Assembly (NCBI GenBank): GCA_903813345.2
Contig: CAIIXF020000002.1
Location: 30,996,926-31,056,925, forward strand
Source: Owenia fusiformis
Taxonomy: Eukaryota > Annelida > Polychaeta > Sabellida > Oweniidae
Direction of reading: 5' to 3'
Length of the DNA: 60,000 bases
Shown in pieces: positions 1 to 10,740 of the stretch. Both the position numbers and the translations under genes were made by a program. Position 1 is the first letter of the stretch, and each line of letters starts with the position of its first letter. The notes under the pieces were generated by a model. That model ran no database searches. It saw nothing but the letters and a program-made list of their open reading frames with translations, and had not been told where the DNA came from.

Positions 1-95
1 ACTCCAGATCTAGACTTTTTTTAGCTGAGTCATCCAGAATAAGCCAAGTCATCCAAAATAAGCTAAGTCATCCAGAAAAAGATGGATAGATGGAT

Positions 96-310
96 GGATG
101 GATGAAAAGGGAAGGAACGATAGGATAGAATAGGAAAGAAGGATAGAATAGGAAAGAAGGATAGAATGGAATAGGAAGAAGGGATAGAAAAGGAAGGACA
201 GGAAGGAGAGGATGCGAAGCAAGGGTAGATAGGAAGGACAGGAAGGAGAGGATGCGAAGCAAGGGTAGATAGGAAGGATAGGATAGGATAGGATAGGATC
301 AGAAAAGAAG
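96..310. repeat. GGATA/GGAAG microsatellite, unit 1
   Basis: Purine-only degenerate repeat of GGATA, GGAAG and GGATGGATGGAT. It includes an exact internal duplication of about 55 bp (181-235 against 236-290). The open frame on the minus strand here is a low-complexity artefact. Confidence 0.9.
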
Positions 311-1551
311 GATGGATGGATTTTTCAATATTTTCTTCTCTACTCTTGACTTTCTATCAGGATACCATCAGATCGATTTTTCTTGAAATTTCAAAACGCC
401 ATAACTTCCGAACCGGAAGTCGGATCGAAATTTGGTTTGCAGATTTGGATTCCAGAGAAAATTCTATCCTTAATTCATAACTCATACGTTAAATTTGGAA
501 ACTTTTTATTTTGACCTACTTTTCGGACACGCCATAGCTTCCAAACCGGAAGTCGGATCGAAATTTGGTTTGCAGATTCAGATTCCTGAGAAAATTCTAT
601 ACTTAATTCATAACTCAAATGTTAAATTTGGAAAAAAAATTATTTTGACCTACTTTTCGGACACCATATCTCAAAAGTGGGGCAAAATACTTTCTGACGG
701 CAAAAGGCTAACACTATTAGCATACTCTTGGCTACATGCATACAAAATTTCGAAGAATATAATTAATCTGTAGTGTCAGAATAGCAAAAATAAGGAAAAA
801 GTTTGAATTTGACCTAGATTTTGACCTAGATTTTGACCTAGGCATTTTGGTGTCCAAATTTTGAAGCTAGATGACTTTTGAGGTCCCATTCTTTTAAAAG
901 CTTTCATTATATTTAGCTGAACTCAGTCTATATTTCGTATTTTTCACTTCAAAAAAATCTTTTTTCCCATTGACTTAACATGGGCTCCAAATTTAGCGAT
1001 TTTTTAGCTTTCAAAACGCCAGAACTTCAGAACCGGAAGTCTGATCCAAATTTCGTTTTCAGATTCGGAATTCTGAGAAAATTTCCGATAAGACTAATAT
1101 CCTGGACATTTAATTCGGATAACTTTTTTTTGGACCTCGTTTTCGGACACTGATATCTCAAAATCGGTTTGAGATATCAAAAAACTAAATCGACCCTAGA
1201 TTTTCTACTTTTTTATAAGGAACTCAATGAAAAAAACCCGGATCAAAAATATTGAAGGACGACCGAGAAAATCGCAAAAAGTGACAAAGTACTGGATTTG
1301 ACCTAGTTCTCGACCTTTGACCTAGATAAAAATTTGACCCAATTTCCGAGGAACTAGATTCTGAACCTAAATTGACCAAATGATTGTCTTAACTGAAGAT
1401 TTTACAGTTATTGAGAAAACTTGCTTAGAATAATAACTAGATTTTGGAAATTGAACGAAGTTCAATTTCAGACTCCAGATCTAGACTTTTTTATAGCCGA
1501 GTCATCCAGAATAAGCCGAGTCATCCAGAATAAGCTGAGTCATCTAGAAAG

Positions 1552-1735
1552 AGATGGATAAATAAAATAGGAAGGTAGGATAGGATAGAATAGGAAAGAA
1601 CGATAGGATAGAATAAGAAAGAAGGATAGGATAGAATAGAATAGGAAGAAAGGATAGGATAGGATAGGATAGGAAGGAAAAGATAGGAAGGAAGGATAGA
1701 TAGGAAGGATAGGGTAGGATGAGATAGGAAGGATG
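1552..1735. repeat. GGATA/GGAAG microsatellite, unit 2
   Basis: Same purine-rich tract in the second array unit, with a different number of repeats. Confidence 0.9.
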
Positions 1736-2862
1736 GATGAATTTTTCAATATTTTCTTCTCTACTCTTGACTTTCTATCAGGATACCATCAGATCGATTT
1801 TTCTCGAAATTTCAAAACGCTATCACTTCCGAACCGGAAGTCGGATCGAAATTTGGTTTTCAGATTCGGATTCCTGACAAAATTCTACCCCTAATTCATA
1901 ACTCATACGTTAAATTTGGAGATTTTTTATTTTGACCTACTTTTCGGACACGCCATAACTTCCGAACCGGAAGTCGGATTGAAATTTGGTTTGCAGATTC
2001 AGAATCCTGACAGAATTCTACCCTTAATTCATAACTCATGTATTCAATTTGGAGAACTTTTTATTTTGACCTACTTTTCGGACACCATATCTCAAAAGTG
2101 GGTCAAAATACTTTCTGACGGCAAAAGGCTAACACTATAAGCATATTCTTGGCTACATGTATACAGAATTTCGAAGAATATAATTAAAGTGTAGTGTCAG
2201 AATCGAAAAAATAAGGAAAACCTATGAATTTGACCTAGGCATTTCGGTGTCCAAATTGTGAAGCTAGATGGCTTTTGAGGTCCCCTTCTTTTAAAGGCTT
2301 TGATTATATGAAGCTGAACTCAGTCTATATTCCGTATTTTTCACTTCAAAAAAATATTTTTTCCCATTGACTTAACATGGGCACCAAATTTAGCGATTTT
2401 TGAGTTTTCAAAACGCCATAACTTCCGAACTGGAAGTCAGATCCAAATTTCGTTTTTAGATTCGGAATCCTGAGAAAATTTCCTATAAGACTTATATCCT
2501 TAACATTTGATTCGGAGAACTTTGTTTTGGACCTCGTTTTCGGACACTGATATCTCGAAATCGGTTTGAGATATCAAAAAACTTAATCGACCCTAGGTTT
2601 CCTGTTTTTTTATAAGGAACACAATGAAAAAAAAACGGATCAAAAATATTGAAGGACGACCGAGAAAATCGAAAAAAGTGACAAAGTACTGGATTTGACC
2701 TAGTTCTTGACCTTTGACCTAGATAAAAATTTGACCCAATTTCCGAGGAACTAGATTCTGAACCTAAATTGACCAACCGATTGACTTTACTGAAGACCCT
2801 ATGGTTATTGAGAAAACGTGCCTGGAATAATAATAATAATAAGAAAACTGACGAAAACAATA

Positions 2863-2889
2863 GACTCCAGATTTCATCTGGAGTCTAAT
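2863..2889. repeat. Short palindrome at unit 2/3 junction
   Basis: TAGACTCCAGAT, a TTC spacer and ATCTGGAGTCTA form a near-perfect hairpin. It recurs at 4442-4468 and marks the ends of the array units. Confidence 0.8.
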
Positions 2890-3005
2890 AACTAGACTTT
2901 GGAAATTGAACGAAGTTCAATTTCAGACTCCAGATTTAGACCTTTTTTAGCCGAGTCATCCAGAATAAGCGGAGTCATCCAGAATAAGCTGAGTCATCCA
3001 GAAAA

Positions 3006-3236
3006 AGATGGATGGATAAAATAGGAAGGTAGGATAGGATAGAATAGGAAGGAACGATAGGATAGAATAGGAAGGAACAATAGGATAGAATAAGAAAGAA
3101 GGATAGGATAGAACAGAATAGGAAGAAAGGATATGATAGGAGAGGATAGGAGAGGATAGGAAGGATAGGAAGGAAAAGATACGAAGGAAGGATAGATAGG
3201 AAGGATAGGATAGGATAAGATCAGATAGGAAGGATG
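3006..3236. repeat. GGATA/GGAAG microsatellite, unit 3
   Basis: Same purine-rich tract in the third array unit; it is the longest of the three. Confidence 0.9.
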
Positions 3237-4470
3237 GATGAATTTTTCAATATTTTCTTCTCTACTCTTGACTTTCTATCAGGATGCAATCAGATCGATT
3301 TTCCGAAATTTCAAAATGCCATAACTTCCAAACCGGAAGTCGGATCGAAATTTGATTTAAAGATTCGGATTCCTGACAAAATTCTACCCCTAATTCATAA
3401 CTCATACGTTAAATTTGGCGAATTTTTATTTTGACCTACTTTTCGGACACGCCATTACTTCCGAACCGGAAGTGGGATCGAAATTTGGTTTGCAGATTCA
3501 GATTCCTGACAAAATTCTACACCTAATTCATAACTCATACGTTAAATTTGGAGAACTTTTTATTTTGACCTACTTTTTGGACACCATATCTCAAAAGTGG
3601 GTCAAAATACTTTCTGACGGCTAGAGGCTAACACTATTAGCACACTCTTGGCTACATGTATACACAATTTCGAAGAATATAATTGAAGTGTAGTGTCAGA
3701 ATCGCAAAAATAAGGAAAACTTTTGAATTTGACCTAGATTTTGACCTAGGAATTTTGGTGTCCAAATTCTGAAGCTTGATGGCTTTTGAGGTCCCCTTCT
3801 TTCGAAGCCTTTCATTAAATTAAGCTGAACTCAGTCTATATTTTGTATTTTTCACTTCAAAAAAATCTTTTTTCCCATTGACTTAACATGGGCACAAAAT
3901 TTAGCGATTTTTGAGTTTTCAAAACGCCATAACTTCCGAACCAGAAGTCGGATCAAAATTTGGTTTGCAGATTCGGATTCCTGACAAAGTTCTACCCCTA
4001 ATTCATAACTCATACATTGAATTTGGAGCGCGTTTTGGTGTGACCTACTTTCTGGACGCCATATCTCAAAATCGGTTTGAAATATCAAAAAACTAAATCG
4101 ACACTAGCTTTCCTACTTTTTTATGAGGAACACAATGAAAAAAACCTGGATCGAAAATATTGAAGGACGACTGAGAAAATTGAAAAAAGTGACAAAGTAC
4201 TGGATTTGACCTAGTTCTTGACCTTTGACCTAGATAAAAAATTGACCCAATTTCCCAGAAACTAGATACTGGACCTAAATTGACCATATACAGGACTTGA
4301 CTCAATGTCTTCTAGTTAAGGAGAAAACGTTTGTAGAAGAATAATAATAATAAGAATAAAGAAGAAGAATACTGGCAAAAACAATTTTTGACATCTGGAG
4401 TCTAATAAGAAAAAGAATAATAAGAATACTGACGAAAACAATAGACTCCAGATTTCATCTGGAGTCTACT

Positions 4471-4892
4471 AAAAATTGTGGGTTTGTCCAGAATGTAGAA
4501 AAGCAAAGAAAAAAATCAACATATAATTTGAACAGAAAAGTGATTGCTAAATTGGAATTTTATTCCTGTAGTTGTTACATAAATGTGTAATGAGGGAAGT
4601 TTTGTTATATATATTTTCTTAAAGGGTATATCAATTTGCACATGCATCATCATAAGCTGATTAAACATTCCATTTGAAAGACTGCACATTCCATGACATT
4701 TCATCAAATTAGATTTCTTTATACTGAATCACACTATCATCTTTGAATACATGTATATGCTTATACAGTATCTGAGTATGTAGTTACAGTTATGTCAGTT
4801 AGAAAAATTTAGAGAATTGTAATTATTATTGAAGCCTTTTATGTTTGTCTTCACATGATGAAATACACAATATATTATATTATTTGTTTCAG
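4471..4892. other. AT-rich spacer without a visible gene
   Basis: No credible coding frame or element end is seen. The last ~30 bases before 4893 end in a pyrimidine-rich TTTGTTTCAG that fits a splice acceptor for the next feature. Confidence 0.5.
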
Positions 4893-5472
4893 GAGATGAC
4901 TCATTAAGCAAGACACTAAGAGTTCTTGTGGTAATTGAACTATACACAAACCCCCTGAGGTATAGTCCTGATCACCCCCACATTCAGGAGGCGGCCAAGC
5001 ATCCAGCAATGACAACTAAAGATCCAAATACTTGTAATTACCCTCCGAGGGAAATATCCTTGACTACTACCATGAAACTTTAGATCTTGTTGGGACCATG
5101 GCCAAAGTTGCCATAACCACTGCGAATAATGGAAAATGGTCCGGAATGATCCATATTATGGCCATCCCCAACGTAATACATCAGGACTTAGTGTCCATTT
5201 TCCCGGAAACTAATGAGTCCATGCGCCCATTATATCATGGACAGATCCACACATTGACTGTTCCACACAGTGGATACAAACAGTGTGAACCAGTTGCTGT
5301 TATGTTCAGCAGAGATGGATCCCTAGACAATAGAGCGTCTGTACCATTTATATCTAACCATTTTGTACCTTTGATGACTATTACTCATAAATGTACACAA
5401 AAAACAACAAAGAAATCCAGCGTACATGTACCAGTAAACAAACAGCCAAGCATATCAAGTTTCTTTCCAAAG
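4893..5472 (+). pseudogene. Broken exon with vertnin/OTU-like sequence
   Basis: The acceptor TTTGTTTCAG at 4892 and the donor AAG/GTAAG after 5472 delimit one exon. The first frame reads DDSLSKTLRVLVVIELYTNP and stays open to a TAG at 5081. A second frame from the ATG at 5098 continues with GKWSGMIHIMAIPNVI, RPLYHG, FSRDGSL and NHFVPLM. The order resembles the vertnin/OTU-like proteins that are expanded in invertebrate genomes (ELxxNxxxY, IHIxAL, RPLxHG, WSRDG, NHFVPL); I recall this family resemblance and could not search. The two halves are out of frame, so the copy is broken. The 3' end encodes KQPSISSFFPK, which fits a PCNA-interacting (PIP) box, QxxIxxFF. Function unknown. Confidence 0.45.
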
Positions 5473-5848
5473 GTAAGATTTTGACAAATATAATATGAGA
5501 TGCTTTGTCCACTTAAGATTACTTGTCTTCATCTTTTTAGTACAGATGGTGACTATAGGCAGTAGAAGCTGACCCCAAAAAATCAGAACCCACTAAAACT
5601 GAAATGAATTTTATGTAAGCATCGAATAAATGTTTTATGTGGCATTAATGAGTCCTGTTCACTTACCAAGCCGGGTGGTTAATGTGTAGAAGTCATTGAC
5701 AGACTTGGTTATAGATACGAAGAGTTTGATCTGCTAATATTTGTAGTTTTAGTGTCTTTCAGGAAGCAGTAATCTTGGTAAGTAGGTCGGCGAGTTGCGC
5801 AGTAGAAGTGCTGAACGCAAAAAAGCGTAAGTATGACGGTAACTAAGG
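5473..5848. other. Short non-coding stretch
   Basis: Intron-like AT-rich sequence after the donor at 5472. No element end or conserved frame is recognised. Confidence 0.4.
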
Positions 5849-7010
5849 ATGAAAGTAACTAACAAGATAAACAGTGTTAAACGTAAGAAACCAGATACCA
5901 GTAAGGACAGTACATTACCATATGGGGGGTCACCCGGGGGTTGGGTAGTGACCCCAAAACCAGCAGGACGAAAATCCTCTTCCCAGGGTCAACCAGGAAG
6001 GGGCTCTTCGTGGACAGTGACACCAAATTCAGTTCATAATGCACCTAGGTTTCAAGTAGCCTCCTCCCAGGGTCAACCAGGAGGGGCTACAGTCTTGGGT
6101 GACATGGGGTTAAATCCATATGGCTTACAACAACCGCGTCCAGTGACATACATTAGTAATAACATGTTTGGGATGCAGCCCTCATATCCTCCTCCATATC
6201 AGCATGGTATGCTGTACCCACAAGCATCATATATCCAACATCAAGCGCCAATACAGCAATCAACTCAGCCTATGTTTCAACACCAACCATACATGTCTCC
6301 CCCCGGGAACTTTGTTAATAACAATGAATACTTAGCATCGGAGCAGACAGGTAGCATGCGTCCTATGTTGGACTTCTCATCGTCAATGTCGCTAACCATC
6401 TCTTCCTCACTTTAAGGAAAAAATTTGGGAACATGAGTTTGTGGAGCTAAATAAGTTGGTAGAGGAGGAGGATAGCGATGTTGAGGATGGGAATCCATCT
6501 AAATACTTGTCTTTGGGTGTTAATGATAGCAAGCAGTTATATATAAAAAGTAAGAGTGCTGACAAAAAATACCTTGCTTACCCCATTTGGCAGGCCTTTC
6601 TTAGATTCATCTCTGTTTACAGTGAGAAATTCCCTTTAGAGGCCAATCAGTTATCAGTATATATGTCAGTTATACACCAGATGAAAATAGAGAATAGAAA
6701 CCGGGGGTAATACAACGTTCACAAGTTCATCCAAAAAGCGTGATTTTATGCGGGAAAACCTAAGCAAAAGAATGAAACATCCGTTTCTGCGAAAAGTGAT
6801 GAAAATCAGGATAAAACTCGTATTCCCTACATCCCATCGGGTTTTTGTTTTGCATTCCATAAAGGGTTGGGCTGTCCGGCAGGTATTGCATGTAAAGGAT
6901 CTCATGGGTGCCCAGCTCACAAGGACAAAATCCATCAGGCCAATACTTGTGAAGAGGCTTTAAAGAATCAGTTTCGGGGCAACAAAGGTAGATTCGATAC
7001 AAGAAAGTAA
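5849..7010 (+). pseudogene. DIRS/Ngaro-type gag, with frameshift and two stops
   Basis: The frame from the ATG at 5849 encodes a lysine-rich start, then a Pro/Gln/Ser-rich stretch with a repeated SSQGQPG motif. It runs into a stop at 6413-6415. A frame shifted by one base continues with an acidic segment (LVEEEDSDVEDG), an aromatic helical part (YPIWQAFLRFISVYSEKFP), and a cysteine/histidine cluster FCFAFHKGLGCPAG... CKGSHGCPAHK near 6829-6930. It ends at TAA 7008-7010. Two in-frame stops interrupt it (TAA 6708, TGA 6738). The W..AF..F..VYS.KFP block followed by a C/H-rich tail is the layout of gag-like ORF1 in DIRS and Ngaro retrotransposons. A second relic of the same class lies at 14705-15465. 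No reverse transcriptase is seen here. Confidence 0.6.
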
Positions 7011-7011
7011 A

Positions 7012-7063
7012 GAATGATCCATATTCTGGCCATCCCCAACGTAATACATCAGGACTTAGTGTC
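7012..7063. repeat. 52-bp copy of 5144-5195
   Basis: Positions 7012-7063 match 5144-5195 with a single mismatch (TTCTGG against TTATGG). In the first place the segment sits inside the vertnin-like exon; in the second it sits exactly between the gag stop and the integrase fragment. The two contexts share nothing else. Confidence 0.9.
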
Positions 7064-7884
7064 TGATCAAGGTGCCCAATTTGAGTCTCGACTGTTCAAA
7101 GGAGGTTTGTCGTATTTTTGAGATCAACAAGACCCGTATAACTCCTTATCATCCCCGGTCTGATGGGCTCATCGAACGAGCTAACCGGACCACTGAATCC
7201 ATGCTCGCCAAACTTGTTTCACGCCATCACCGAGATTGGCCCCAGTTCCTCCCTTTTGTTGCCTCTGCCCTCAGATCTGCGGTACATGAAACTACCAAAT
7301 TTGCTCCCTCTGAGTTGATGTTTTGTCGTCGCCCACATATTGCAGCAGATCTTGTGCTTGGTCGGTCACCCCCAAGTTATAACAATGTCCACCAAGACAG
7401 TACTGCAACCACCTATTGTCAAAATCTCAAAGAAAGGCTGGCTTTTGTCCATGAATCAGCCCATGAGCATATTTCTCTGTCCAGTAACAACCAAAAGAGG
7501 CAATATGATTTAAAGGCTAACCTCATGGATTACCATGAAAACGATCTAGTCTGGCTATACATCCCCATAGCAAAGACAGGTCAGACCCCCAAATTCGCCA
7601 ATCATTGGCATGGCCCCTTCAAGATTCTCCTAAAACTTGATGATCTTCGGTACATGTTAGAAATTAAAGGAAAAGAAAAGGTTGTCCATTGCAATCGTTT
7701 GAAGCCTTTTCTTGGAGAGACACCCCCTGAATTTCATTCTGATGTCCCAACTTCTGCCCCTGAGGATGATACCCAAATAAATGCCCAAGGTCCTTCAAGT
7801 CCCAATCACTGTAAACAACCCTCCCGTCAGGCAAAGGTACCATCCTGGTTAGATGGGTATGAGGTGTACTCCATAACATGTTAA
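7064..7884 (+). pseudogene. Ty3/gypsy-type integrase C-terminal half
   Basis: An open frame of 270 codons (7072-7884) encodes the C-terminal part of a retroelement integrase. Visible in order: the second catalytic Asp in SDQGAQFESRLF (7062-7097, one frame off the rest because of a one-base insertion near 7099); HPRSDGLIERANRT with the catalytic Glu; the helix LPFVASALRSAVHETTKFAP with SELMFCR; and a GPF module (HWHGPFKI, then VVHCNRLKPF) typical of Ty3-like integrases. The N-terminal zinc-binding HHCC domain, the first Asp and all of protease and reverse transcriptase are absent. The last ~60 residues are Ser/Pro-rich. It is likely dead because of the 5' truncation and frameshift. Downstream proline-rich sequence and a polypurine tract follow in the same orientation. 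Confidence 0.85.
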
Positions 7885-7957
7885 TAATATTGCTTTAATA
7901 TGTGCCCATAGTCACCCTCTAACCCTCACCATCCCATCACTTAGGTCATATTGTTCT

Positions 7958-8697
7958 TTCAGGAATGAAGGACCACCATCATACGCCCCAATGGAGGAGG
8001 ATCCATTACTTGCGAGAAGTTCCAAAGCTGGAAGAAGTTCAAGGCCCATGTGAAAATCTGCAGGGCCAGGGTCAAAATTATGAGGAAGCGTCCCCAACTC
8101 CAGCAGTCTCCAGTAGTCCGGGTGGTACGCTTGGCTGAGCCCCCGGTCCCAACTACTGGGGCTGACTCCCCAGGATCCACTGATGAAGCTGAATCTCCAG
8201 CGGAGACAACTACTGAGGCAGAACCCCCAGCAGTAGTCCGGGTGGCACGCCTGGCTGAGCCCCCGTCCCCAACTACTCAGACCCCTGTGTCAATTACTGT
8301 CACACTCCCCCAGAGGAAGGCTATCCAGGAGAGAGGTGTCCTCACTAGTGAGCTCCTTCACCAGTGAGCAACCTTGCCCAAACTCCTTGGATGTCCCCAC
8401 TCCTAGATCTGCAAATTCACTTACCCAGGTGAAAGGCGATTCCAATCTCCTGGTGTGTGGCCCGCAAAGAAGAGGAGGAAGAAGAGGAGTACTGCCATCA
8501 AGGAGGGAGCATCAGAGAGGAAAATCCTACCTTTGATGAGCCTGCAGGTGACCTTATCCGTGCAAGTAGTGGGCGCCCTTTCAACTGATGAGTTAGCTAG
8601 ATATAAACTAAGTCAGGGGGAGAGGGTGTCCTTAGCCCCTGCTGAGACTGAGGATTATTTCATATTCACGTCCCATGACTCCATGGATGAGCTATGA
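7958..8697 (+). pseudogene. Pro/Thr/Glu-rich reading frames downstream of integrase
   Basis: Overlapping plus-strand frames (for example 8050-8364) encode Pro/Thr/Glu/Ala-rich peptide with RVVRLAEPPVPTT repeated as RVARLAEPPSPTT. At DNA level, about 50 bp near 8108-8157 recur near 8231-8280. The stretch sits between the integrase stop and the polypurine tract at 8782, the usual place for a C-terminal pol extension or an extra 3' ORF. Frame changes show it is degraded. No envelope features (signal peptide, membrane segment) are visible. Confidence 0.4.
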
Positions 8698-8781
8698 TGC
8701 ACAATGAACACTGCCAATGAGGCATTTGATGGACATTTTGAGTCAATAATAGTTTTCTAGGTTCGGGTCGAACCTATTTTT

Positions 8782-8794
8782 AAGGGGGGAGTGA
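8782..8794 (+). other. Polypurine tract next to putative LTR
   Basis: AAGGGGGGAGTGA directly precedes TGTGACGACCGG. A purine tract followed by TG is the normal layout at the 5' border of a 3' LTR in a plus-strand retroelement. Confidence 0.6.
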
Positions 8795-9211
8795 TGTGAC
8801 GACCGGCAATCAAAAGGTGGTAAAACCTTGGTCTTTCCCAATCTCCAGGCATCAGATTATCCCTTCCGATTGTATATTGTATTAGTTAGAGTTAGTCTAG
8901 TGTATATATTTACCTTGTATTTTGAGAATTTCCAGTAACTTTCATATTTTCCTTCGGGTTTTGTTTATACGGCCATATTGAAAATGGCGGAATCAAGTAT
9001 TTTACTTTTCCAGTATTTTCGTGATGGCCTTTACAGTATTTCACTTATAAAATCAATATTTTGTATTATTGCATCATTTGTATTTTGTATGGCAATATGT
9101 TGCCGATAAGCATGTACTTTTTAAGTCAATTTGTATTTGTTTTATTTAGTTATTTCGTTGAACAGTTTCCTGAATTAAGTTTGGCATTACAACCCCTGTA
9201 TTCTCACAGTG
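8795..9211 (+). mobile_element. Putative LTR between integrase and gag fragments
   Basis: Begins TGTGACGACC right after the polypurine tract and contains a TATA-like GTATATATT at about 8901. A possible end is TTCTCACA at about 9211, followed by TGGCACAC, which could be a primer-binding site. No second LTR copy is present in the window to fix the right border, so the end is uncertain. A Ty3-type gag begins 100 bp downstream. Confidence 0.4.
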
Positions 9212-9310
9212 GCACACTCAGTGCCCATACTTGGAAGTTTGGAGAATAGTATTTGGATTATGTGACTTATTATACCATAATATTAGATTATATCTTCACT
9301 AAAAGACACG

Positions 9311-9863
9311 ATGGCTAAGTTTAGTCCCCCTGACAAGTTTGATTTCAATAAGCCGAATTCAAGGTTGAACAGTAAGTTGGAACTTCAAACATTTTAAATT
9401 GGCATCTAAGCTCCACAAAGAAGACGATGATGTCCAAGTTGCAGGACTGTTATACTCAACGGGCATGAAGGCCGAGTAAATCTACAGAACATTTGATTTT
9501 CCTCCTGTTGTGGGCGAAGATGGTAATGCACTTCCAAATATTACTTTTTAAAAAGTTAGCCATGGAGCTACAAATGAAAACATTCACTTTAGAGCAGATT
9601 ATTCAGAAAGCTCGTTATCATTAATTGATTTAGCGGCGAAACAGAGATGCTGAACTAGATTCTGTAGCCAGGCAGAAGTTTAAGAAATCAACTTGCACAC
9701 AATGCAAAGGTGAGCATAATAACAATAAATGTCCAGCTATTGGCAAAACCTGTTCCAAGTGTAACGGGAGAGATCACTTCAGCCATGCCTGTCGCAGCAA
9801 GAAAGGCGTGTCTAAACCCAGAGGTCAAGAGCAGGTGATTATTGTTAACACAATAAACAGATA
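9311..9863 (+). pseudogene. Ty3/gypsy-type gag with two zinc knuckles
   Basis: The frame opens at ATG 9311 with MAKFSPPDKFDFNKPNS, the start of many Ty3-type gag proteins. After frameshifts it continues with QHF-like and LASKLHKEDDDVQVAGLLY (about 9398-9456) and TLEQIIQKARYH (about 9588-9623). It ends with two zinc knuckles: CTQCKGEHNNNKC (CX2CX3HX4C) and CSKCNGRDHFSHAC (CX2CX4HX4C) at about 9692-9793. At least three frame changes or stops show it is a relic. The stop after the knuckles is at 9861-9863; no protease or polymerase follows. Confidence 0.75.
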
Positions 9864-10127
9864 AAACGAGAGAGGTATACAATGCCAACTACTGATTCTT
9901 TTTTTCTCCAGTTCTCAATTTATTTTCATATTTTTACATATTCTTTTGTGATTTCAATCAGTCTATACCGATTCTAGAAACTGGTGGTGCCACTACTGAT
10001 TCACATTAGATTTCAGTGGCTGTTTTCATCAGTTTTGTTTGTCTGAGAACAGTCAATTATTAACCACATCCATGACTTCATTTGGTAAATATTGTTATAA
10101 GTGTTTACCTAATAATGTTTCCTTAGC
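9864..10127. other. AT-rich spacer
   Basis: No coding or repeat structure recognised between the gag relic and the hAT fragments. Confidence 0.4.
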
Positions 10128-10330
10128 ACTGGAAATAAATCAAGATCAAGTCTTGTAACTTTGATAACTTCTTTTCCCAAAAATTCATTGATTTTGTAAA
10201 ACCTTAAAAGGCCACGGGATGAGATCTTTGTACTAGTTTGAGCCATGAAATAGTCAGTAGTGGCATTGATATCACAAAATGCGTGGCCAGGGATATGATA
10301 GGGCGGCAAATATGAAGGGCCATAAAGGCA
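10128..10330 (+). pseudogene. Degenerate duplicate of hAT transposase fragment
   Basis: This stretch aligns with 10418-10590 (shared TCTTGTAACTTTGAT, GATTTTGTAAAA, GAAATAGTCAGTA and GGCGGCAAATATGAAGGGCC) but has lost the reading frame through small indels. It lies directly upstream of the better copy, so the two form a tandem pair. Confidence 0.65.
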
Positions 10331-10342
10331 TAAATAAAAGTT

Positions 10343-10740
10343 ATGTTCAGTAGGGCCAATGATTGCTTGTTAATTCAAAATGAATTATTGTTATGTAGCA
10401 ATCACATAAAGGGAGACATTGTAAATTCTTGTAACTTTGATATATTCCTTTCAATAGAATTCTATGGTTTTGTAAAAGCCGAGCAGGCCACAGAAGGTCT
10501 TTGTACTTGCATGAGTGATGAAATAGTCAGTAATGGCATTGATATACACAAAATGAGTGACCAGGGATATGATGGGGCGGCAAATATGAAGGGCCATCAA
10601 TATGGCATTCAGGCAAGAATGATAAAAAATTGTACCTCGAGCACAATATGTACAATGGGGCCCTTGATTGCTTGTTAGGCACATGTTATCAACCTGGCTG
10701 TGTCAGAAAACCCTCAGAGAACTCCTAAAAAAGATGAAGC
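10343..10740 (+). pseudogene. hAT-superfamily transposase fragment (ZMYM1/P52rIPK type)
   Basis: The frame to 10677 encodes CTCMSDEIVSNGIDIHKMSD followed by QGYDGAANMKGHQYGIQAR, a block typical of hAT-type transposases in which the Asp of QGYDGA is part of the RNase H-like catalytic core. A TAG at 10676 interrupts it, after which AHVINLAVSENPQ continues, matching the usual HxxNLxVS block. Only the middle of a transposase is present; the DNA-binding zinc finger and the C-terminal dimerisation region are missing. Clearly non-functional. Confidence 0.7.

Larger units (their letters stand above)
1..4470. repeat. Tandem array of three ~1.47-kb non-coding units
   Basis: Three units begin at about 1, 1472 and 2927 with the same ACTCCAGATCTAGAC-type start. 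They continue through the same order of parts: a purine-rich microsatellite, several short repeats of the CCGGAAGTCGGATC type, a stretch rich in TGACCT half-sites, and an end with CATCTGGAGTCTA. Start and end are inverted copies of each other, so each unit looks like a TIR element arrayed head to tail. Short open frames inside are repeat-derived (the same peptide recurs in each unit) and I do not call genes. Unit lengths differ slightly (about 1,471, 1,455 and 1,540 bp). The left edge of the array is cut by the window. Confidence 0.85.

Noticed and set aside
68-262. Minus-strand frame rich in Leu/Pro/Phe/Ser
   Set aside because: Complement of the GGATA/GGAAG microsatellite; the frame is open only because of the repeat. 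The same applies to 1540-1749.
495-4096. Several similar plus-strand peptides in the first 4 kb
   Set aside because: They come from tandemly repeated non-coding units, shift frame between copies and have no independent support.
6666-7002. Minus-strand frames opposite the DIRS-type gag
   Set aside because: Shadows of the plus-strand gag, which carries the recognisable zinc cluster.
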